Of a DNA stretch of 47,976 bases, positions 43,611 to 47,976 are shown piece by piece. The position numbers and the translations under genes are program-made. The notes under the pieces were generated by a model that was not told the origin of the DNA, searched no databases, and worked only from the letters and a program-made list of their open reading frames with translations. Source of the stretch: Armatimonadota bacterium (GTDB lineage: Bacteria; Armatimonadota; Fimbriimonadia; Fimbriimonadales; GBS-DC); contig JAUQOS010000009.1 of NCBI GenBank assembly GCA_030550775.1, positions 1-47,976 of the forward strand, read 5' to 3'. The stretch's first letter is position 1. The number at the start of each line of letters is the position of its first letter.

Positions 43611-45410
43611 ATGAATCAGGCACTGATTCGCAACTTCTGCATCATCGCCCATGTGGACCACGGCAAGTCCACATTGGCAGATCGCTTGCTGGAGTTTACC
43701 GGGGCAATCGCGAAGGGCACGCCCGTGGAGCAAGTGCTGGACACGATGGACTTGGAGCGTGAGCGCGGTATCACCATCAAGATGACTGCGGTGCGCCTGA
43801 AATACACCGCTAACGACGGCAACACTTACCAGCTCAACCTGATTGACACGCCCGGGCACGTGGACTTCACCTATGAGGTGTCGCGCAGCTTGGCGGCGTG
43901 CGAAGGCGCTATCTTGGTGGTGGACGCCGTGCAAGGCGTGGAGGCGCAAACCATCGCCAATACAAACCTTGCCTACAATCAAGGATTGACGATTGTGCCC
44001 GTTATCAACAAGATTGACCTGCCTGCTGCCGAGCCCGAGCGCGTCAAAGAAGAGATGGAGAACGCCTTGCTGATTGACCCCAGCGAGGTGATACTCGCCA
44101 GCGCGAAGGAAGGCCTCGGCATTGAAGAGATTCTGGAGGCGATCGTGCAGCGGGTGCCGCCCCCCAAAGGCGATCCGAACGCGCCTCTCCGCGCCCTTGT
44201 GTACGATTCGCACTACGACCCGTATGTAGGGGTGGTGGCGTATGTGCGCGTGGTGGACGGCTGCGTCAAGCCCGGCGATAAGATAATGTTTATGTCTACG
44301 GGCAAAACCTTTGAGGTGGCGCAAGTGGGCTACTTCACGCCCAAGCTCAACCCTGCGGATGCACTGCACACGGGCGAAGTGGGCTATATCACAGCGTCCA
44401 TCAAATCGGTCAAGGACGCGCAGGTGGGCGATACGATCACTTCTGCCGAGAACCCCGCCGCTGAACCGTTGCCCGGTTTCCGCAAAGTGAAGCCGATGGT
44501 CTTCTGCGGGCTGTATCCTGTGCAGGGCGATCAGTTCACCGACCTGCGCGATGCCTTAGAAAAACTGAGCCTCAACGACGCTGCGATTACCTTCGAGCCT
44601 GAAAGCAGCGCGGCGCTGGGCTTCGGCTTTCGCTGCGGCTTCCTAGGGCTGCTCCATATGGAAATCGTGCAGGAGCGTCTCGAGCGTGAGTTCGGCTTGG
44701 AGTTGATTGCCACCGCGCCCAGCGTTGCCTACCGCGTCTACACCACTGACGGCGAAGTGCTGGAGGTGGACAACCCCACCCGTTGGCCCAACCCCGCCAA
44801 AATTGAGTTTGTGGAGGAACCTATCGTCAACGCCACGATTATGGTGCCCAACGACTATGTGGGCGCCGTGATGGAGCTGTGTATGAACCGTCGGGGCGAG
44901 TTTGTGCGAATGGAGTACCCCACGCCTCAGCGTGTCATCCTGTACTACCGCCTGCCTCTCAACGAAATTTTGCTGGACTTCTATGACCAGCTCAAGTCAC
45001 GCACGCGGGGCTATGCCTCGTTTGATTACGAGCCTGCGGGCTACCGCGAGGCAGATATGGTGAAAATCGATATTCTTATCAATGGCGACCCAGTAGACGC
45101 GCTGAGCTTTATCGCGCCACGAGAGCGCGCCTACCCACGCGCCCGTGCGCTGGTGGAGAAACTCAAAGAGGTAGTGCCCCGCCAGCAGTTCGAGGTGCGT
45201 ATCCAAGCAGCCATCGGCTCGCGCGTCATCGCAGCGGAGACCATCAAGCCGTTCCGCAAGAATGTAATCGCCAAGTGCTACGGAGGCGATATCACGCGCA
45301 AGCGTAAACTGCTGGAGCGCCAAAAAGAAGGCAAGAAGCGCATGAAGCAAGTTGGCTCGGTGGAGGTGCCTCAGGAGGCGTTCCTCAGTGTGCTGAAAGT
45401 GAGCGACTAA
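43611..45410 (+). CDS. lepA: Elongation factor 4
   Basis: A ribosome-dependent GTPase that back-translocates or aids 30S maturation. 599 residues, the normal length. G1 AHVDHGKST near residue 10, RERGITIKM (G2), DTPGHVDF (G3), NKIDLP (G4). Then the EF-G-like domains: [21 protein letters not shown] and the LepA-specific C-terminal domain with [38 protein letters not shown] and the end [14 protein letters not shown]. It starts directly behind an extended -10 box. A long-loop hairpin terminator follows. Confidence 0.97.
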   Translation: MNQALIRNFCIIAHVDHGKSTLADRLLEFTGAIAKGTPVEQVLDTMDLERERGITIKMTAVRLKYTANDGNTYQLNLIDTPGHVDFTYEVSRSLAACEGAILVVDAVQGVEAQTIANTNLAYNQGLTIVPVINKIDLPAAEPERVKEEMENALLIDPSEVILASAKEGLGIEEILEAIVQRVPPPKGDPNAPLRALVYDSHYDPYVGVVAYVRVVDGCVKPGDKIMFMSTGKTFEVAQVGYFTPKLNPADALHTGEVGYITASIKSVKDAQVGDTITSAENPAAEPLPGFRKVKPMVFCGLYPVQGDQFTDLRDALEKLSLNDAAITFEPESSAALGFGFRCGFLGLLHMEIVQERLEREFGLELIATAPSVAYRVYTTDGEVLEVDNPTRWPNPAKIEFVEEPIVNATIMVPNDYVGAVMELCMNRRGEFVRMEYPTPQRVILYYRLPLNEILLDFYDQLKSRTRGYASFDYEPAGYREADMVKIDILINGDPVDALSFIAPRERAYPRARALVEKLKEVVPRQQFEVRIQAAIGSRVIAAETIKPFRKNVIAKCYGGDITRKRKLLERQKEGKKRMKQVGSVEVPQEAFLSVLKVSD

Positions 45411-45414
45411 TGAC

Positions 45415-45457
45415 GGGCGCGCTTTTCTTACCCCCCTCTGTTTGGAGGCGCGCGCCC
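45415..45457. terminator. Terminator region between lepA and the pseudopilin gene
   Basis: GGGCGCGC (45415-45422) pairs with GCGCGCCC (45450-45457); inside, CCTC and GGAGG can also pair. It lies between convergent genes. Confidence 0.5.
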
Positions 45458-45469
45458 ACACCCTGCCCT

Positions 45470-46285
45470 TTATTGGTACTCTTCAGGGATCTGTGCGGCT
45501 CGCTCGTTGAACAGGGGCTGGTCGCGATCGTACGGCGTCCAGCGTTGCCGAGGCACGCAAGTCTGCGCTAGTTTGAGCCACTTTGCGCTGCCATCGCAAA
45601 ACATCCAGTTGATGCCCTTCTGATGTGACTGGAACAGCCCCTTGCCCTCCACTACGCCCCGGCGCAACGCCAACACCTGTGGAATCGACCACCCGCCCAA
45701 ATCGGGATAGTTCACGCGCGTTTCAGTGAGCATAATCAACCAGCTCGGCTCGGGAATCTCCGCATAGTAGCGTGGGCGATGGAGCGGCTCGCCCAGCACG
45801 CGAATCGGAATCCCCTCGTGGAAAAAGGAGCCGTTGTAGGCGTAGGAAATAGGCAGTTTGAGCGTGTGCGCCCAGTTGCTCTCGTCGCCCGCTGCGCCCC
45901 CGTAGTTGTCGATGTACTCCGACTCCCACTTGTAGGCGTTGGAGGGGCACTCCAGCACCTCCACGCTTTTGAGGTAGCTTAGAACGGCGCGTTTCCAGTT
46001 CCAGCTGCTGCCGTGCAGTCCGCCCCAGTCGTTGCTAAGCGGGCGTTGCGCGTCGGGGAAACGGTTCATCGGGAAGGTTTCCGTGTAGTCGCTCAGGTAC
46101 ATCTGGATCGCCAGTCCTACTTGGCGCATGTTGGAAAGGCAGCGGGTGCGTCGTCCACTTTCCCGCGCGTTGCTCAGCACGGGAAACAGCAGCGCGGCGA
46201 TGATGGCGAGAATGGCAATCACCACCAGCAGTTCAATCAGCGTAAAGCCCCAAGTTATGCGTGTTTGCGAGTGCGTGCGTACCAT
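45470..46285 (-). CDS. Type IV pilin-like (H-X9-DG) pseudopilin
   Basis: 271 residues. Prepilin signal: short basic leader, then [19 protein letters not shown] with the conserved Glu at position +5. A membrane helix and an alpha-helical stalk ([19 protein letters not shown]) follow. The C-terminal region carries the H-X9-DG processing signature ([12 protein letters not shown]). These DUF1559-type proteins are abundant in Planctomycetes, Verrucomicrobia and Armatimonadetes. Cleaved by PilD and probably exported by a type II/IV pilus-like machine. The ATG at 46285 is chosen since the leader is then of normal length. It overlaps the gene upstream by 31 bases. Confidence 0.88.
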   Translation of the reverse strand: MVRTHSQTRITWGFTLIELLVVIAILAIIAALLFPVLSNARESGRRTRCLSNMRQVGLAIQMYLSDYTETFPMNRFPDAQRPLSNDWGGLHGSSWNWKRAVLSYLKSVEVLECPSNAYKWESEYIDNYGGAAGDESNWAHTLKLPISYAYNGSFFHEGIPIRVLGEPLHRPRYYAEIPEPSWLIMLTETRVNYPDLGGWSIPQVLALRRGVVEGKGLFQSHQKGINWMFCDGSAKWLKLAQTCVPRQRWTPYDRDQPLFNERAAQIPEEYQ

Positions 46286-47379
46286 ACAACCCCCGTGAGC
46301 AACAGCGCGGTGGCTGCGATAAAAGATACCCAAAGCCCCCACGGACGTGGGCGGGTAGGCGGCGCGTCCTGAGCCAGTTGTTCCAGCTCAGCCAGCGACA
46401 GCAACCTCCCCTGCCAACGATATTGCACAGGCTTTGCCGTGTCACGCCGCACATACGGCGCGTCCACCAAACGATGCCGATAGTCGGCGACCCATGTGCC
46501 TTTGGGCAGGAACTCATTAAGGTCGAGATTGGCTGTTCTCCGAACTGCTTTCAGCTGGTAAACGACTACTTTCTCCGTCTCGCGATTCGCTGCGTGGGTC
46601 TCCTCAATGATTTGTTCGGGAAACCAGTACCCCTCGTGCTTTCGCCACGATTTGACGGTGAAGACGGTGTAGTCATTTTTGTAGTGAGTGTAGGCAGGGT
46701 AGTGCTTGAGAGTGACAGGCGCGCTATAGGTTCGGGATAAGATTGCCTCGAATCGGTGTTCAAACTCAGGGGATAGCTCGGCGTAGGCTTTGCCGTCGTC
46801 GGGATTGCTCGCAATCAGGGCTAAATCGCCTTCGGGCGTAGGCTTCATCTGCCATTGGAGTTTGTATAGCCCTGCCAGTGACTCGCCGCCCAGCATCACC
46901 AAGTATTCGGGCGCGCCTAAAAAACCGCCTCCCCAGCGATTCGTGTGCTTCGTGGCAAAAGAAGAAGTGCGACTCACCTCGAATGTGTAGGGCTTACCCT
47001 GAGCGTCGTAAGTTAGCGCGCCAACCCACTCTTCGCTCCAAAACGCAACCCACTTGACCCAATCGGGAGCGTTTTTCTCAGCGTTATAGACAGGCCAGCT
47101 TGTCTCGATTATCGTAAGCTGCGGCGTTCGCCGCAGCGTCAGCGAGGTGGTCGTGGAGAAGCGAAATGGTTTGATCGGCATCCGCACCATCGCCCCTGAA
47201 GAGTCTGCTGGAGCGCCGCGAGGCGTGTACCCTTGAGTAATCGACACTTCGTACTCAAAGGTCAGCTGCCGCGCCAACTGCTCGCGTTCCAAGTGGGCTT
47301 GCCACAAGCGATTCTCGCTCTGTGACCAGCCCAGCACACAACACAAAAGCAGCGTAAGCCCCCACATCGTCTTGTACAT
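46255..47379 (-). CDS. Exported protein with C-terminal membrane anchor, unknown function
   Basis: 374 residues. Signal peptide ([20 protein letters not shown]), a beta-rich extracytoplasmic domain of about 310 residues with many Tyr/Trp ([41 protein letters not shown]), then a hydrophobic helix ([18 protein letters not shown]) and an RTRKHA tail. It resembles outer-membrane-lipoprotein-sorting-like beta domains only in general pattern; I do not recognise the family. AAGGAGGT five bases before the ATG at 47379 is an excellent ribosome site. It overlaps the pseudopilin gene start, suggesting they work together at the envelope. Confidence 0.75.
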   Translation of the reverse strand: MYKTMWGLTLLLCCVLGWSQSENRLWQAHLEREQLARQLTFEYEVSITQGYTPRGAPADSSGAMVRMPIKPFRFSTTTSLTLRRTPQLTIIETSWPVYNAEKNAPDWVKWVAFWSEEWVGALTYDAQGKPYTFEVSRTSSFATKHTNRWGGGFLGAPEYLVMLGGESLAGLYKLQWQMKPTPEGDLALIASNPDDGKAYAELSPEFEHRFEAILSRTYSAPVTLKHYPAYTHYKNDYTVFTVKSWRKHEGYWFPEQIIEETHAANRETEKVVVYQLKAVRRTANLDLNEFLPKGTWVADYRHRLVDAPYVRRDTAKPVQYRWQGRLLSLAELEQLAQDAPPTRPRPWGLWVSFIAATALLLTGVVWYARTRKHA

Positions 47380-47408
47380 TGCCGACCTCCTTCGGTTCTC
47401 ATCTTTCA

Positions 47409-47694
47409 TCAGGCGCGAATCAGCCGCTGATACGGGTGGCAAGTGGAACCTTGACTATCCACACAAACGCCGAAGTACAGTGTGGTTTGATGGATGTAAC
47501 ATTCTCCCATGCACTTTGTTCGTGTGGCGTCGATGTAGCATCCCCACAGCGGTTTGCCAGCAGGATATTCCACGCGCTCACATCGTGCGTTTTTTATGGG
47601 CTTGTACGGCACAGGACGTGATGTTCTGGCTATCCCTACAGAAACCAGAACTACTTATGCACACTAATCCGAAAAGTAATCGCTGAGATCGCAT
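47409..47694 (-). pseudogene. Small Cys-rich exported protein, split by an A6 frameshift
   Basis: An ATG at 47694 has a perfect ribosome site (AGGAGGT, six bases away) and opens a 38-codon frame ending at 47578. The start looks like a signal peptide (MRSQRLLFGLVCISSSGFC). Just before the stop is a run of six A (minus strand, 47595-47590). Beyond it another frame encodes KNARCERVEYPAGKPLWGCY and a Cys-rich domain (CMGEC, FGVCVDSQGSTCHPYQ) up to 47409. Removing one A joins both into a 94-residue protein with about nine Cys. It may be a real frameshift, a homopolymer assembly error or programmed +1 shifting; the first two are likelier. Confidence 0.55.
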
Positions 47695-47746
47695 TTGTTC
47701 ACCTCCTATCTTAAACAAACGCTGAAGATGGAGCTTAGGGGACATG

Positions 47747-47976
47747 TCAGTACCGATTTTTCGAGCCAATCCACCCCCACAAGCCGCCCATCAGTGCGGA
47801 GGCAACGGGGTCGGGGCCCATAAAGCCCAAGCAAACCAGCGTGCCCAGCGTCGCCAAGCCCCAGCCTGCTTGCCCTGCCTGCGCCCAGCGCCACGCCCGA
47901 TACGCCAGCGCGCCCGCCAACCACAGCATCAACGCAAACGGCAGCACCCCGTACTGCACCCCCACATCCAGGTAAA
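47747..47976 (-). CDS. C-terminal end of an O-antigen ligase-like membrane protein
   Basis: The minus-strand frame is open from the right edge to the stop at 47747 (about 75 residues). It shows three hydrophobic stretches: YGVLPFALMLWLAGALAY, GLATLGTLVCLGFMGP and ALMGGLWGWIG, ending SKNRY. The edge sequence YLDVGVQYGVLP resembles the conserved HNxYLDxxxxxGxLG segment of Wzy/WaaL O-antigen polymerase-ligases. Only the tail is visible, so the name is tentative. It agrees with kdsB in suggesting LPS-type surface polymers. Confidence 0.5.
   Translation of the reverse strand, partial: YLDVGVQYGVLPFALMLWLAGALAYRAWRWAQAGQAGWGLATLGTLVCLGFMGPDPVASALMGGLWGWIGSKNRY

Noticed and set aside
47578-47612. 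Programmed -1 frameshift at AAAAAAC in the small Cys-rich gene
   Set aside because: The second frame is +1, not -1, relative to the first, so a classic -1 slippery site does not explain it; mutation or assembly error is simpler.

Overview
The window (about 48 kb, high G+C) looks like a chromosomal segment of a diderm, probably thermophilic bacterium. The best guess is Armatimonadota. This rests on four things: a pseudopilin of the H-X9-DG (DUF1559) kind, a secreted protease ending in dockerin-like DVNGDG repeats, kdsB plus an outer-membrane-type barrel (so an LPS-type outer membrane), and compact gene packing. The phylum is an inference; no rRNA or tRNA gene is present to test it. No CRISPR array, phage or transposase gene was seen.

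Layout, left: a multi-PAS sensor cut by the left edge (-), 4-hydroxyphenylpyruvate dioxygenase (+), a repeat-bearing spacer, a secreted two-domain protein (+) and a TolB-like propeller (-). Then comes a plus-strand run rpsU, pgpH-type HD protein, ybeY, dgkA-PAP2 fusion, corC-like transporter, a Cys/Met PLP enzyme, trpC and a small metallophosphatase. Opposite lie lpd, a zinc alcohol dehydrogenase and an M1 aminopeptidase with a dockerin tail.

Middle: mfd with an unusual N-terminus, then (-) nadC plus a Clp1-like polynucleotide kinase, (+) ahcY, comM and argC, and (-) scpA. Next is pilT-pilC followed by the most striking gene of the window: a SigB/SigF-type sigma factor fused to a degenerate GGDEF domain that keeps an RxxD I-site-like motif. 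Two Gfo/Idh/MocA oxidoreductases follow.

Right: (-) tenA, a dapA-family aldolase, a zinc-ribbon protein, a secreted protein, a small barrel, glyS and dnaN. Then apbE (+, apparently 3'-truncated), (-) DUF1015 gene and kdsB, (+) a membrane Clp-fold protease and lepA, and (-) an envelope group: a split Cys-rich small protein, an exported single-pass protein and a pseudopilin, with the end of an O-antigen-ligase-like protein at the right edge.

Two window-wide themes stand out. Many genes have an extended -10 box (GGTATAAT, GGTACAAT or similar) ending 6-10 bases before the start codon, as expected for leaderless mRNAs; I used this to choose several starts. Small GC-rich palindromes recur in spacers, and one sits in frame inside mfd.
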